In this document: positions 38,095 through 50,832 of the stretch, one piece after another
Layout: each line of letters begins with the position of its first letter
Numbering within the stretch: position 1 is the first letter of the stretch
Assembly: GCF_051014685.1 (NCBI RefSeq)
Contig: NW_027478399.1
Coordinates: 2,140,544-2,204,543, forward strand
Direction of reading: 5' to 3'
From: Ptiloglossa arizonensis
Lineage: Eukaryota; Arthropoda; Insecta; Hymenoptera; Colletidae
Length of the DNA stretch: 64,000 nt
Position numbers and translations under genes: made by a program
Notes under the pieces: generated by a model
Database searches by the model: none
Told to the model about the DNA's origin: nothing
What the model saw: only the letters and a program-made list of their open reading frames with translations

Positions 38095-40218
38095 CTCGAG
38101 AAATTCCTGTTGCATCTGAAAGTAGAAGCTCGTCCGGTTACAATGGTGTGTGTACTTTTCCCCCAAGCCATAGTAGTTATTGGTTTCGAGCATCAGACTT
38201 GCGAAAATTTTGATGGATTCTCAATCATTCCTTAATTTCAAACTCCCATATCTCGCGAATGGATTGACGAACACGAGAAACTCCTGTTGCATCTGAAAGC
38301 ACAGACTCGCCCGATTACAATGGTATGTGTATTTTTGCCCTAGGCCATTGTAGTTATTGGTTTCGAGTATCAGACCAGCGAAAATTTTGATGGTTTCTCA
38401 ACCATTCCTTAACTTCAAACTCCCATATCTCGCGAACGGATTGACGAACTCGAGAAATTACTGTTGCTTCTGAAAGTAGAAACTTGCCCGATTACAATGG
38501 TGTGTGTACTTTTCCACTAGGCCATAGTAGCTATTGGTTTCGAGTATCAGCCTTGCGAAAATTTTGATGGTTGCTCAATCGTTCCTTAACTTCAAACTCC
38601 CATATCTCGCGAACGGATTGACGAACTCGAGAAATTCCTGTTGCATCGGAAAGTAGATACTCGCCCGATTACAATGGTGTCTGTACTTTTCCCTTAGGCC
38701 ATTCCAGTTATTGGTTTCGAGTATCAGACCAGAGAAAATTTTGATGGTTTCTCAACCATTCCTTAACTTCGAACTCCCATATCTCGCGAACGGATTGACG
38801 AACTCGAGAAATTCCTGTTGCATCTGAAAGTAGAATCTCGCACGATTACAACGGTATGTGTAGCTTTCCCCTAGGCCTTTGTAGTTATTGGTTTCTGGAA
38901 TCAGACTTGCGAAAATTTTGATGGTTTCTCAACCATTCCTTAACTTCTAACTCCCATATCTCGCGAACGGAATGACGAACTCGAGAAATTCCTGTTGCAT
39001 CTGAAAGTAGAAACTCGCCCGATTACAACGGTGTGTGTACTTTTCCCCTAGGCCATTCCAGTTATTGGTTTCGAGTAACAGACCAGCGAAAATTTTGATG
39101 GTTTCTCAACCATTCCTTAACTTCAAACTACCATATCTCGCGAACGGATTGACGAACTCGAGAAATTCCTGTTGCATCGAAAAGTAGATACTCGCCCGAT
39201 TACAATGGTATGTGAATTTTTCCCCTAGGTCATTCCAGTTATTGGTTTCGAGTATCAGACCAGAGAAAATTTTGATGGTTTCTCAACCATTCCTTAACTT
39301 CGAACTCCCATATCTCGCGAACGGATTGACGAACTCGAGAAATTCCTGTTGCATCTGAAAGCAGAAACTCGCCCGATTACAACGGTATGTGTATTTTTGC
39401 CCTAGGCCATAGCAGTTATTGGTTTCGAGTATCAGACTTGCGAAAATTTTGATGGTTTCTCAAGCGTTCCTTAATTTCAAACTCCCATACCTCGCTAACG
39501 GATTGTCGAACTCGAGAAATTCCTGTTGCATCTGAAAGCAGAGACTCGCCCGATTACAAAGGTATGTGTATTTTTGCCCTAGGCCATAGTGGTTATTGGT
39601 TTCGAGTATCAGACTTGCGAAAATTTTGATGGTTTCTCAACCATACCTTAACTTCGAACACCCATATCTCGCGAACGGATTGACGAACTCGAGAAATTCC
39701 TGTTGCATCTGAAAGTAGAAACTCGCCCGATAACAACGGTATGTGTACTTTTTCCCTAGGCCACTCCAGTTATTGGTTTCGAGAATCAGACGTGCGAAAA
39801 TTTTGATGGTTTCGCAACCATTCCTTAACTTCGAACTCCCATATCTCGCGAACGGATTGACGAACTGGAGAAATTCCTGTTGCATCTGAAAGTAGAAACT
39901 CGCACGATTACAACGGTATGTGTATTTTTCCCCTAGGCCTTTGTAGTTATTGGTTTCGGGAATCAGACTTGCGAAAATTTTGATGGTTTCTCAACCATTC
40001 CTTAACTTCTAACTCCCATATCTCGCGAACGGTTTGACGACCTGGAGAAATTCCTGTTGCATCTGAAAGTAGAAACTCGCACGATTACAACGGTATGTGT
40101 ATTTTTCCCCTAGGCCTTTGTAGTTATTGGTTTCGGGAATCAGACTTGCGAAAATTTTGATGGTTTCTCAACAATTCCTTTACTTCTAACTCCCATATCT
40201 CGCGAACGGATTGACGAA
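38095..40218. repeat. 12-mer HOR (2,124 bp), copy 2
   Basis: Second copy of 35,970-38,094. The right edge is near 40,249, where aaactcgcccgattac stands in place of gaagctcgtccggttac. The last two monomers (cctggagaaattcc, caacaattcctttac) are of the kind found in the 13-mer HOR at 22-27 kb, and the array continues as it does there. Confidence 0.9.
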
Positions 40219-40693
40219 CTCGAGAAATTCCTGTTGCATCTGAAAGTAGAAACTCGCCCGATTACAATGGTGTGTGTACTTTTCCCCTAGGCCATTCCAG
40301 TTATTGGTTTCGAGTATCAGACCAGCGAAAATTTTGGTGGTTTCTCAACCATTCCTTAACTTCAAACTCCCATATCTCGCGAACGGATTGACGAACTCGA
40401 GAAATTCCTGTTGCATCTGAAAGCAGAAACTCGCCCGATTACAACGGTATGTGTATTTTTGCCCTAGGCCATAGCAGTTATTGGTTTCGAGTATCAGACT
40501 TGCGAAAATTTTGATGGTTTCTCAAGCGTTCCTTAATTTCAAACTCCCATACCTCGCTAACGGATTGTCGAACTCGAGAAATTCCTGTTGCATCTGAAAG
40601 CAGAGACTCGCCCGATTACAAAGGTATGTGTATTTTTGCCCTAGGCCATAGTGGTTATTGGTTTCGAGTATCAGACTTGCGAAAATTTTGATG
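40219..40693. repeat. Satellite monomers following the 23.2-23.7 kb order
   Basis: About 2.7 monomers that follow 23,215-23,690 and also 47,830-48,300. The caacaattcc marker just upstream at 40,170 recurs at 47,780, 7,610 bp on (43 monomers less 1 bp). Nothing else is visible. Confidence 0.75.
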
Positions 40694-40849
40694 GTTTCGC
40701 AACCATTCCTTAACTTCAAATTCCCATATCTCGCGAACGAATTGACGAACTCGAGAAATTCCTTTTGCATCTGAAAGCAGGAACTCGCCCGATTACAACG
40801 GTTTGTGTAATTTTGCCCTAGGCCATAGTAGTTATTGGTTTCGAGTATC

Positions 40850-42616
40850 AGACTTGCGAAAATTTTGATGGTTTCTCAACCATTCCTTAACTTCTAACTC
40901 CCATATCTCCCAAACGGATTGACGAACTCGAGAAATTCCTTTTGCATCTGAAAGTAGAAACTCGCCCGATTACAATGGTGTGTGTACTTTTCCCCTAGGC
41001 CATTCCAGTTATTGGTTTCGAGTATCAGACCAGCGAAAATTTTGATGGTTTCTCAACCATTCCTTAATTTCAAACTCCCATATCTCGCGAACGGATTGAC
41101 GAACTCGAGTAATTCCTATTGCATCTGAAAGGAGAAACTCGCCCGATTTCAACGGTATGTGTACTTTTTCCCTAGGCCATTCCAGTTATTGGTTTCGTGT
41201 ATCAGACTTGCGAAAATTTTGATGGTTTCCCATCCATTCCTAAACTTCAAACTCCCATATGTCGCGAACGGATTGACGAACTCGAGAAATTCCTGTTGCA
41301 TCTGAAAGTAGAAACTCGCCCGATTACAATGGTGTGTGTACTTTTCCCCTAGGCCATTCCAGTTATTGGTTTCGAGTACCAAATCAGCGAAAATTTTGGT
41401 GGTATCTCAACCATTAATTAACTTCAAACTCCCATATCTCGCAAACGGATTGACGAACTCGAGAAATTCGTGTTGAATCTGAAAGTAGAAACTCGCCCGA
41501 TTACAATGGTGTGTGTACTTTTCCCCTAGGCCATTCCAGTTATTGGTTTCGAGTATCAGACTTGCGAAAATTTTGATTGTTTCTCAAGCGTTCCTTAACT
41601 TCTGACTCCCATATCTCGCAAACGGATTGACGAACTCGAGAAATTCCTGTTGTATCTGAAAGTAGAAACTCGCCCGATTACAACGGTATGTGTTCTTTTC
41701 CCCTAGGCCATTCCAGATATTGGTTTCGATTAGCAGAACAGCGAAAATTTTGATGGTTACTCAATCATTCCTTAATTTCAAACTCCCATATCTCGCGAAC
41801 GGATTGACGAACTCGAGTAATTCCTATTGCATCTGAAAGCAGAAACTCGCCCGATTTCAACGGTATGTGTACTTTTTCCCTGGGCCATTCCAGTTATTGG
41901 TTTCGGTTTTCAGACTTGCGAAAATTTTGATGGTTTCTCAACCATTCCTTAATTTCAAACTTCCATATCTCACGAACGGATTGACGTACTCGAGAAATTC
42001 CTGTTGCATCTGAAAATAGAAACTCGCCCGATTGCAATGGTGTGTGTACTATTCCCCTAGGCCATGCCTGTTATTGGTTTCGAGTATCAAATCAGCGAAA
42101 ATTTTGGTGGTTTCTCAACCATTCCTTAACTTCAAACTCCCATATCTCGCGAACGGATTGACGAACTCGAGAAATTCCTGTTGCATCTGAAAGCAGAAAC
42201 TCGCCCGATTACAACGGTATGTGTATTTTTGCCCTAGGCCATAGCAGTTATTGGTTTCGAGTATCAGACTTGCGAAAATTTTGATGGTTTCTCAAGCGTT
42301 CCTTAATTTCAAACTCCCATACCTCGCTAACGGATTGTCGAACTCGAGAAATTCCTGTTGCATCTGAAAGCAGAGACTCGCCCGATTACAAAGGTATGTG
42401 TATTTTTGCCCTAGGCCATAGTGGTTATTGGTTTCGAGTATCAGACTTGCGAAAATTTTGATGGTTTCTCAAACGTTCCTTAACTTCTAACTCCCATATC
42501 TCGCGTACGGATTGACGAACTCGAGAAATTCCTGTTGCATCTGAAAGTAGACACTCGCCCGATTACAATGGTGTGTGTACTTTTCCCCTAGGCCATTCCA
42601 GTTATTGGTTTCGAGT
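40850..42616. repeat. 10-mer HOR (1,770 bp), copy 1, third and distinct 10-mer
   Basis: Ten monomers repeat at 42,617-44,386: ctcccaaacgg at 40,907 and 42,677, ggtttcgattagcagaac near 41,724 and 43,494, gccatgcctgttatt near 42,061 and 43,831. The monomer order differs from the 1,768-bp 10-mer of the left third, so the two are unrelated as higher-order units. Small differences are ggtttcggttttcag near 41,898 versus ggtttcgggtttcag near 43,668. Confidence 0.88.
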
Positions 42617-44386
42617 ATCAGACTTGCGAAAATTTTGATGGTTTCTCAAGTGTTCCTTAACTTCTAACTCCCATATCTCCCAAACGGATTGACGAACTCG
42701 AGAAATTCCTTTTGCATCTGAAAGTAGAAACTCGCCCGATTACAATGGTGTGTGTACTTTTCCCCTAGGCCATTCCAGTTATTGGTTTCGAGTATCAGAC
42801 CAGCGAAAATTTTGATGGTTTCTCAACCATTCCTTAATTTCAAACTCCCATATCTCGCGAACGGATTGACGAACTCGAGTAATTCCTATTGCATCTGAAA
42901 GGAGAAACTCGCCCGATTTCAACGGTATGTGTACTTTTTCCCTAGGCCATTCCAGTTATTGGTTTCGTGTATCAGACTTGCGAAAATTTTGATGGTTTCC
43001 CATCCATTCCTAAACTTCAAACTCCCATATGTCGCGAACGGATTGACGAACTCGAGAAATTCCTGTTGCATCTGAAAGTAGAAACTCGCCCGATTACAAT
43101 GGTGTGTGTACTTTTCCCCTAGGCCATTCCAGTTATTGGTTTCGAGTACCAAATCAGCGAAAATTTTGGTGGTATCTCAACCATTAATTAACTTCAAACT
43201 CCCATATCTCGCAAACGGATTGACGAACTCGAGAAATTCGTGTTGAATCTGAAAGTAGAAACTCGCCCGATTACAATGGTGTGTGTACTTTTCCCCTAGG
43301 CCATTCCAGTTATTGGTTTCGAGTATCAGACTTGCGAAAATTTTGATGGTTTCTCAAGCGTTCCTTAACTTCTGACTCCCATATCTCGCAAACGGATTGA
43401 CGAACTCGAGAAATTCCTGTTGTATCTGAAAGTAGAAACTCGCCCGATTACAACGGTATGTGTTCTTTTCCCCTAGGCCATTCCAGATATTGGTTTCGAT
43501 TAGCAGAACAGCGAAAATTTTGATGGTTACTCAATCATTCCTTAATTTCAAACTCCCATGTCTCGCAAACGGATTGACGAACTCGAGTAATTCCTATTGC
43601 ATCTGAAAGCAGAAACTCGCCCGATTTCAACGGTATGTGTACTTTTTCCCTGGGCCATTCCAGTTATTGGTTTCGGGTTTCAGACTTGCGAAAATTTTGA
43701 TGGTTTCTCAACCATTCCTTAATTTCAAACTTCCATATCTCACGAACGGATTGACGTACTCGAGAAATTCCTGTTGCATCTGAAAATAGAAACTCGCCCG
43801 ATTGCAATGGTGTGTGTACTATTCCCCTAGGCCATGCCTGTTATTGGTTTCGAGTATCAAATCAGCGAAAATTTTGGTGGTTTCTCAACCATTCCTTAAC
43901 TTCAAACTCCCATATCTCGCGAACGGATTGACGAACTCGAGAAATTCCTGTTGCATCTGAAAGCAGAAACTCGCCCGATTACAACGGTATGTGTATTTTT
44001 GCCCTAGGCCATAGCAGTTATTGGTTTCGAGTATCAGACTTGCGAAAATTTTGATGGTTTCTCAAGCGTTCCTTAATTTCAAACTCCCATACCTCGCTAA
44101 CGGATTGTCGAACTCGAGAAATTCCTGTTGCATCTGAAAGCAGAGACTCGCCCGATTACAAAGGTATGTGTATTTTTGCCCTAGGCCATAGTGGTTATTG
44201 GTTTCGAGTATCAGACTTGCGAAAATTTTGATGGTTTCTCAAACGTTCCTTAACTTCTAACTCCCATATCTCGCGTACGGATTGACGAACTCGAGAAATT
44301 CCTGTTGCATCTGAAAGTAGACACTCGCCCGATTACAATGGTGTGTGTACTTTTCCCCTAGGCCATTCCAGTTATTGGTTTCGAGT
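42617..44386. repeat. 10-mer HOR (1,770 bp), copy 2
   Basis: Second copy of 40,850-42,616. After 44,386 the array runs on as it does after 34,652 (gaccagagaaaatttt, ccttaacttcgaactcc). The arrangement at 32.7-34.9 kb therefore looks like the single-copy state and 40.7-44.5 kb the duplicated state of the same segment. Confidence 0.88.
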
Positions 44387-44537
44387 ATCAGACCAGAGAA
44401 AATTTTGATGGTTTCTCAACCATTCCTTAACTTCGAACTCCCATATCTCGCGAACGGATTGACGAACTCGAGAAATTCCTGTTGCATCTGAAAGTAGATA
44501 CTCGCACGATTACAACGGTATGTGTATTTTTCCCCTA

Positions 44538-46180
44538 GGCCATTGTAGTTATTGGTTTCGAGTATCAGACCAGCGAAAATTTTGATGGTTTCTCAACCAT
44601 TCCTTAACTTCGAACTCCCATATCTCGCGAACAGATTGACGAACTCGAGAAATTCCTGTTGCATCTGAAAGTAGAAGCTCGTCCGGTTACAATGGTGTGT
44701 GTACTTTTCCCCCAAGCCATAGTAGTTATTGGTTTCGAGCATCAGACTTGCGAAAATTTTGATGGATTCTCAATCATTCCTTAATTTCAAACTCCCATAT
44801 CTCGCGAATGGATTGACGAACACGAGAAACTCCTGTTGCATCTGAAAGCACAGACTCGCCCGATTACAATGGTATGTGTATTTTTGCCCTAGGCCATTGT
44901 AGTTATTGGTTTCGAGTATCAGACCAGCGAAAATTTTGATGGTTTCTCAACCATTCCTTAACTTCAAACTCCCATATCTCGCGAACGGATTGACGAACTC
45001 GAGAAATTACTGTTGCTTCTGAAAGTAGAAACTTGCCCGATTACAATGGTGTGTGTACTTTTCCACTAGGCCATAGTAGCTATTGGTTTCGAGTATCAGC
45101 CTTGCGAAAATTTTGATGGTTGCTCAATCGTTCCTTAACTTCAAACTCCCATATCTCGCGAACGGATTGACGAACTCGAGAAATTCCTGTTGCATCGGAA
45201 AGTAGATACTCGCCCGATTACAATGGTGTCTGTACTTTTCCCCTAGGCCATTCCAGTTATTGGTTTCGAGTATCAGACCAGAGAAAATTTTGATGGTTTC
45301 TCAACCATTCCTTAACTTCGAACTCCCATATCTCGCGAACGGATTGACGAACTCGAGAAATTCCTGTTGCATCTGAAAGTAGAATCTCGCACGATTACAA
45401 CGGTATGTGTATTTTTCCCCTAGGCCTTTGTAGTTATTGGTTTCTTGAATCAGACTTGCGAAAATTTTGATGGTTTCTCAACCATTCCTTAACTTCTAAC
45501 TCCCATATCTCGCGAACGGAATGACGAACTCGAGAAATTCCTGTTGCATCTGAAAGTAGAAACTCGCCCGATTACAACGGTGTGTGTACTTTTCCCCTAG
45601 GCCATTCCAGTTATTGGTTTCGAGTAACAGACCAGCGAAAATTTTGATGGTTTCTCAACCATTCCTTAACTTCAAACTCCCATATCTCGCGAACGGATTG
45701 ACGAACTCGAGATATTCCTGTTGCATCGAAAAGTAGATACTCGCCCGATTACAATGGTATGTGAATTTTTCCCCTAGGTCATTCCAGTTATTGGTTTCGA
45801 GTATCAGACCAGAGAAAATTTTGATGGTTTCTCAACCATTCCTTAACTTCGAACTCCCATATCTCGCGAACGGATTGACGAACTCGAGAAATTCCTGTTG
45901 CATCTGAAAGCAGAAACTCGCCCGATTACAACGGTATGTGTATTTTTGCCCTAGGCCATAGCAGTTATTGGTTTCGAGTATCAGACTTGCGAAAATTTTG
46001 ATGGTTTCTCAAGCGTTCCTTAATTTCAAACTCCCATACCTCGCTAACGGATTGTCGAACTCGAGAAATTCCTGTTGCATCTGAAAGCAGAGACTCGCCC
46101 GATTACAAAGGTATGTGTATTTTTGCCCTAGGCCATAGTGGTTATTGGTTTCGAGTATCAGACTTGCGAAAATTTTGATG
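44538..46180. repeat. Copy of 35,865-37,505 (49 monomers away)
   Basis: About nine monomers follow the 12-mer HOR order at an offset of exactly 8,673 bp (49 x 177): gaagctcgtccggtt (36,001 and 44,674), gcacagactcg, actgttgcttctg, tggtgtctgtac, gagtaacagacc, gcatcgaaaagtagat. Differences include tatttttcccc near 45,410 where the partner has tagctttcccc. The match ends near 46,180, with gatggtgtctcaaacg here and gatggtttctcaaccatacc there. Confidence 0.82.
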
Positions 46181-47690
46181 GTGTCTCAAACGTTCCTTAA
46201 CTTCTAACTCCCATATCTCGCGTACGGATTGACGAACTCGAGAAATTCCTGTTGCATCTGAAAGTAGACACTCGCCCGATTACAATGGTAAGTGTACTTT
46301 TCCCCTAGGCCATTCCAGTTATTGGTTTCGAGTATCAGACCAGAGAAAATTTTGATGGTTTCTCAACCATTCCTTAACTTCAAACTCCCATATCTCGCGA
46401 ACGGATTGACGAACTCGAGAAATTACTGTTGCTTCTGAAAGTAGAAACTTGCCCGATTACAATGGTGTGTGTACTTTTCCACTAGGCCATAGTAGCTATT
46501 GGTTTCGAGTATCAGCCTTGCGAAAATTTTGATGGTTGCTCAATCGTTCCTTAACTTCAAACTCCCATATCTCGCGAACGGATTGACGAACTCGAGAAAT
46601 TCCTGTTGCATCGGAAAGTAGATACTCGCCCGATTACAATGGTGTCTGTACTTTTCCCTAGGCCATTCCAGTTATTGGTTTCGAGTATCAGACCAGAGAA
46701 AATTTTGATGGTTTCTCAACCATTCCTTAACTTCGAACTCCCATATCTCGCGAACGGATTGACGAACTCGAGAAATTCCTGTTGCATCTGAAAGTAGAAT
46801 CTCGCACGATTACAACGGTATGTGTATTTTTCCCCTAGGCCTTTGTAGTTATTGGTTTCTTGAATCAGACTTGCGAAAATTTTGATGGTTTCTCAACCAT
46901 TCCTTAACTTCTAACTCCCATATCTCGCGAACGGAATGACGAACTCGAGAAATTCCTGTTGCATCTGAAAGTAGAAACTCGCCCGATTACAACGGTGTGT
47001 GTACTTTTCCCCTAGGCCATTCCAGTTATTGGTTTCGAGTAACAGACCAGCGAAAATTTTGATGGTTTCTCAACCATTCCTTAACTTCAAACTCCCATAT
47101 CTCGCGAACGGATTGACGAACTCGAGATATTCCTGTTGCATCGAAAAGTAGATACTCGCCCGATTACAATGGTATGTGAATTTTTCCCCTAGGTCATTCC
47201 AGTTATTGGTTTCGAGTATCAGACCAGAGAAAATTTTGATGGTTTCTCAACCATTCCTTAACTTCGAACTCCCATATCTCGCGAACGGATTGACGAACTC
47301 GAGAAATTCCTGTTGCATCTGAAAGCAGAAACTCGCCCGATTACAACGGTATGTGTATTTTTGCCCTAGGCCATAGCAGTTATTGGTTTCGAGTATCAGA
47401 CTTGCGAAAATTTTGATGGTTTCGCAAGCGTTCCTTAATTTCAAACTCCCATACCTCGCTAACGGATTGTCGAACTCGAGAAATTCCTGTTGCATCTGAA
47501 AGCAGAGACTCGCCCGATTACAAAGGTATGTGTATTTTTGCCCTAGGCCATAGTGGTTATTGGTTTCGAGTATCAGACTTGCGAAAATTTTGATGGTTTC
47601 TCAAACGTTCCTTAACTTCTAACTCCCATATCTCGCGTACGGATTGACGAACTCGAGAAATTCCTGTTGCATCTGAAAGTAGACACTCGC
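44945..47690. repeat. 8-mer HOR (1,416/1,415 bp), two copies
   Basis: Eight monomers from about 44,945 recur from about 46,361: actgttgctt at 45,009 and 46,425. A 1-bp deletion in copy 2 at about 46,658 (cttttccctagg) makes the later spacing 1,415. Shared rare variants are ggtttcttgaatcag, gagtaacagacc, and ctcgagatattcc. Copy 2 ends near 47,690, where gtagacactcgcacgattacaacgg replaces gtagacactcgcccgattacaatgg. Confidence 0.86.
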
Positions 47691-50600
47691 ACGATTACAA
47701 CGGTATGTGTATTTTTCCCCTAGGCCTTTGTAGTTATTGGTTTCGGGAATCAGACTTGCGAAAATTTTGATGGTTTCTCAACAATTCCTTTACTTCTAAC
47801 TCCCATATCTCGCGAACGGATTGACGAACTCGAGAAATTCCTGTTGCATCTGAAAGTAGAAACTCGCCCGATTACAATGGTGTGTGTACTTTTCCCCTAG
47901 GCCATTCCAGTTATTGGTTTCGAGTATCAGACCAGCGAAAATTTTGGTTGTTTCTCAACCATTCCTTAACTTCAAACTCCCATATCTCGCGAACGGATTG
48001 ACGAACTCGAGAAATTCCTGTTGCATCTGAAAGCAGAAACTCGCCCGATTACAACGGTATGTGTATTTTTGCCCTAGGCCATAGCAGTTATTGGTTTCGA
48101 GTATCAGACTTGCGAAAATTTTGATGGTTTCTCAAGCGTTCCTTAATTTCAAACTCCCATACCTCGCTAACGGATTGTCGAACTCGAGAAATTCCTGTTG
48201 CATCTGAAAGCAGAGACTCGCCCGATTACAAAGGTATGTGTATTTTTGCCCTAGGCCATAGTGGTTATTGGTTTCGAGTATCAGACTTGCGAAAATTTTG
48301 ATGGTTTCTCAAACGTTCCTTAACTTCTAACTCCCATATCTCGCGTACGGATTGACGAACTCGAGAAATTCCTGTTGCATCTGAAAGTAGACACTCGCCC
48401 GATTACAATGGTGTGTGTACTTTTCCCCTAGGCCATTCCAGTTATTGGTTTCGAGTATCAGACCAGAGAAAATTTTGATGGTTTCTCAACCATTCCTTAA
48501 CTTCGAACTCCCATATCTCGCGAACGGATTGACGAACTCGAGAAATTCCTGTTGCATCTGAAAGTAGAAACTCGCACGATTACAACGGTATGTGTATTTT
48601 TCCACTAGGCCTTTGTAGTTATTGGTTTCGGGAATCAGACTTGCGAAAATTTTGATGGTTTCTCAACCATTCCTTAACTTCTAACTCCCATATCTCGCGA
48701 ACGGTTTGACGAACTCGAGAAATTCCTGTTGCATCTGAAAGTAGAAACTCGCCCGATTACAATGGTGTGTGTACGTTTCCCCTAGGCCATTCCAGTTATT
48801 GGTTTCGAGTATCAGACCAGCGAAAATTTTGATGGTTTCTCAACCATTCCTTCACTTCAAACTCCCATATCTCGCGAACGGATTACCGAACTCGTGAAAT
48901 TCCTGTTGCATCTGAAAGCAGAAACTCGCCCGATTAGAACGGTATGTGTATTTTTGCCCTAGGCCATAGTAGTTATTGGTTTCGAGTATCAGACTTGCGA
49001 AAATTTTGATGGTTTCTCAAGCGTTCCTTAATTTCAAACTCCCATACCTCGCTAACGGATTGTCGAACTCGAGAAATTCCTGTTGCATCTGAAAGCAGAG
49101 ACTCGCCCGACTACAAAGGTATGTGTATTTTTGCCCTAGGCCATAGTAGTTATTGGTTTCGAGTATCAGACTTGCGAAAATTTTCATGGTTTCTCAAACG
49201 TTCCTTAACTTCCAACTCCCATATCTCGCGAACGGATTGACGAACTCGAGAAATTCCTTTTGCATCTGAAAGTAGACACTCGCCCGATTACAATGGTGTG
49301 TGTACTTTTCCCCCAAGCCATAGTAGTTATTGGTTTCGAGTATCAGACTTGCGAAAATTTTGATGGATTCTCAACCATTCCTTAACTTCAAACTCCCATA
49401 TCTCGCGAACGGATTGACGAACTCGAGTAATTCCTATTGCATCTGAAAGGAGAAACTCGCCCGATTTCAACGGTATGGGTACTTTTTCCCTAGGCCATTC
49501 CAGTTATTAGTTTCGGGTATCAGATTTGCGAAAATTTTGATGGTTTCTCAACCATTCCTAAACTTCAAACACCCATATCTCGCGAACGGATTGACGAACT
49601 CGAGAAATTCCTGTTGCATCTGAAAGTAGAATCTCGCCCGATTTCAATGGTGTATGTACTTTTCCCCTAGGCCATTGCAGTTATTGGTTTCGAATATCAG
49701 ACTTGCGAAAATTTTGATGGTTGCGCAAGCGTTCCTTGACTTCAAACTCCCATATCTCGCGAACGGATTGACGAACTCGAGAAATTCCTGTTGCATCTGA
49801 AAGTAGAAGCTCGCCCGATTACAATGGTGTGTGTACTTTTCCCCTAGACCATAGTAGTTATTGGTTTCGAGTATCAGACTTGCGAAAATTTTGATGGTTT
49901 CTCAACCATACCTTAACTTCGAACACCCATATCTCGCGAACGGATAGACGAACTCGAGAAATTCCTGTTGCATCTGAAAGTAGAAACTCGCCCGATAACA
50001 ACGGTATGTGTACTTTTTCCCTAGGCCACTCCAGTTATTGGTTTCGAGAATCAGACGTGCGAAAATTTTGATGGTTTCGCAACCATTCCTTAACTTCACA
50101 CTCCCATATCTCGCGAACGAATTGACGAACTCGAGAAATTCCTTTTGCATCTGAAAGCAGGAACTCGCCCGATTACAACGGTTTGTGTAATTTTGCCCTA
50201 GGCCATAGTAGTTATTGGTTTCGAGTATCAGACTTGCGAAAATTTTGATGGTTTCCAAGCGTTCCTTAATTTCAAACTCCCATATCTCGCGAACGGATTG
50301 TCGAACTCGAGAAATTCCTGTTGCATCTGAACGCAGAGACTCGCCCGATTACAATGGTGTATGTACTTTTCCCCCAAGCCATAGTAGTTATTGGTTTCGA
50401 GTATCAGACTTGCGAAAATTTTGATGGTTTCGCAACCATTCCTTAACTTCAAACTCCCATATCTCGCGAACGAATTGACGAACTCGAGAAATTCCTGTTG
50501 CATCTGAAAGTAGAAACTCGCCCGATTACAATGGTGTGTGTACTTTTCCCCTAGGCCATTCCAGTTATTGGTTTCGAGTACCAAATCAGCGAAAATTTTG

Positions 50601-50832
50601 GTGGTATCTCAACCATTAATTAACTTCAAACTCCCATATCTCGCAAACGGATTGACGAACTCGAGAAATTCGTGTTGAATCTGAAAGTAGAAACTCGCCC
50701 GATTACAATGGTGTGTGTACTTTTCCCCTAGGCCATTCCAGTTATTGGTTTCGAGTATCAGACTTGCGAAAATTTTGATGGTTTCTCAAGCGTTCCTTAA
50801 CTTCTGACTCCCATATCTCGCAAACGGATTGA
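46940..50832. repeat. 22-mer HOR (3,893 bp), copy 1
   Basis: Twenty-two monomers, less one 1-bp deletion at about 50,255 (tttccaagcg), repeat directly at 50,833-54,725. It is the largest tandem duplication in the window. It contains the right half of the second 8-mer copy (46,940-47,690), segments also found at 40.1-40.7 kb, and the 31.1-32.9 kb segment with one extra monomer. Rare variants carried in both copies include gattaccgaactcgtg, gattagaacgg, ttattagtttcggg, ccttgacttc, and ggatagacgaactcg. Confidence 0.92.

Noticed and set aside
50228..50584. 118-codon minus-strand frame (with a copy at 54,121) overlapping a plus-strand frame at 50,215
   Set aside because: Both strands are open over the same satellite monomers. 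The readings are shifted frames of the common unit, not genes.
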